In this document: piece by piece, positions 24,182 through 24,952 of the stretch
Layout: each line of letters begins with the position of its first letter
How positions within the stretch are numbered: position 1 is the first letter of the stretch
DNA from: Deltaproteobacteria bacterium
GTDB taxonomy: Bacteria > Desulfobacterota > Dissulfuribacteria > Dissulfuribacterales > QOAL01
DNA: 24,952 nucleotides
Direction: 5' to 3'
Assembly (NCBI GenBank): GCA_026996955.1
Contig: JALWJV010000070.1
Coordinates: 1 to 24,952, forward strand
Program-made: the position numbers and the translations under genes
Notes under the pieces: generated by a model
Seen by the model: the letters and a program-made list of their open reading frames with translations, nothing else
The model's database searches: none
Told to the model about the DNA's origin: nothing

Positions 24182-24952
<771 letters not shown>

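Overview
The window reads as a chromosomal segment of a bacterium with about 50% GC. The partial 16S gene at the right end has signature stretches that look deltaproteobacterial (Desulfobacterota-like). This placement is from memory of 16S motifs, not from a search. Gene density is high, codon use is even, and I see no phage or plasmid genes.

Layout. (1) 1-9436, plus strand: the distal part of a respiratory complex I operon, nuoD-H-I-J-K-L-M-N, closed by a clear intrinsic terminator. nuoD is followed directly by nuoH, so the NADH-oxidising module (nuoE, nuoF, nuoG) is not in the usual place; this suggests an 11-subunit, NuoEFG-less type complex fed by another donor such as ferredoxin. NuoI carries an unusual lysine/alanine/proline-rich tail. 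A 266-bp gene-free, hairpin-rich spacer precedes nuoD. (2) 9475-10392, minus: a PflX-type radical SAM protein, convergent with nuoN. (3) 10474-13174, plus: an ArnC/DPM1-like polyprenyl-phosphate glycosyltransferase, then an ABC ATPase plus UPF0014 permease pair (FetA/FetB-like). A 10-codon leader ORF is translationally coupled to the ATPase. (4) 13381-15528, plus: an orphan PAS-PAS hybrid histidine kinase with a C-terminal receiver. (5) 19646 down to 15581, minus: xerC-hslV-hslU-argB, a recombinase/protease/arginine-biosynthesis operon. A 128-bp inverted-repeat element sits exactly at the hslU stop codon. (6) 19656-20063: the divergent intergenic region between xerC and dprA, holding a 208-bp MITE with perfect 13-bp terminal inverted repeats and a 5-bp target duplication, IS1380-like in character. 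(7) 20064-23551, plus: dprA-topA. (8) 23552-24952: an rRNA operon start with three tandem promoters (two are copies of a perfect 67-bp repeat), a boxB/boxA-like antitermination leader, and the first ~770 nt of 16S rRNA.

How it fits together. Most genes are housekeeping: proton-pumping electron transfer, DNA uptake/topology/segregation (dprA, topA, xerC), proteolysis (hslVU), arginine synthesis (argB) and ribosome synthesis. The dprA-topA and xerC-hslV-hslU blocks belong to a neighbourhood that runs in one direction in Bacillus subtilis (smf-topA-trmFO-codV-clpQ-clpY). Here they diverge, trmFO is not between them, and the MITE lies at the junction.

The most interesting items are the two miniature inverted-repeat elements, with the pre-insertion site reconstructable at hslU; the NuoI tail together with the missing NuoEFG; the leader minigene in front of the FetA-like gene; and the duplicated rRNA promoter. 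I did not find a convincing wholly new multi-gene system.
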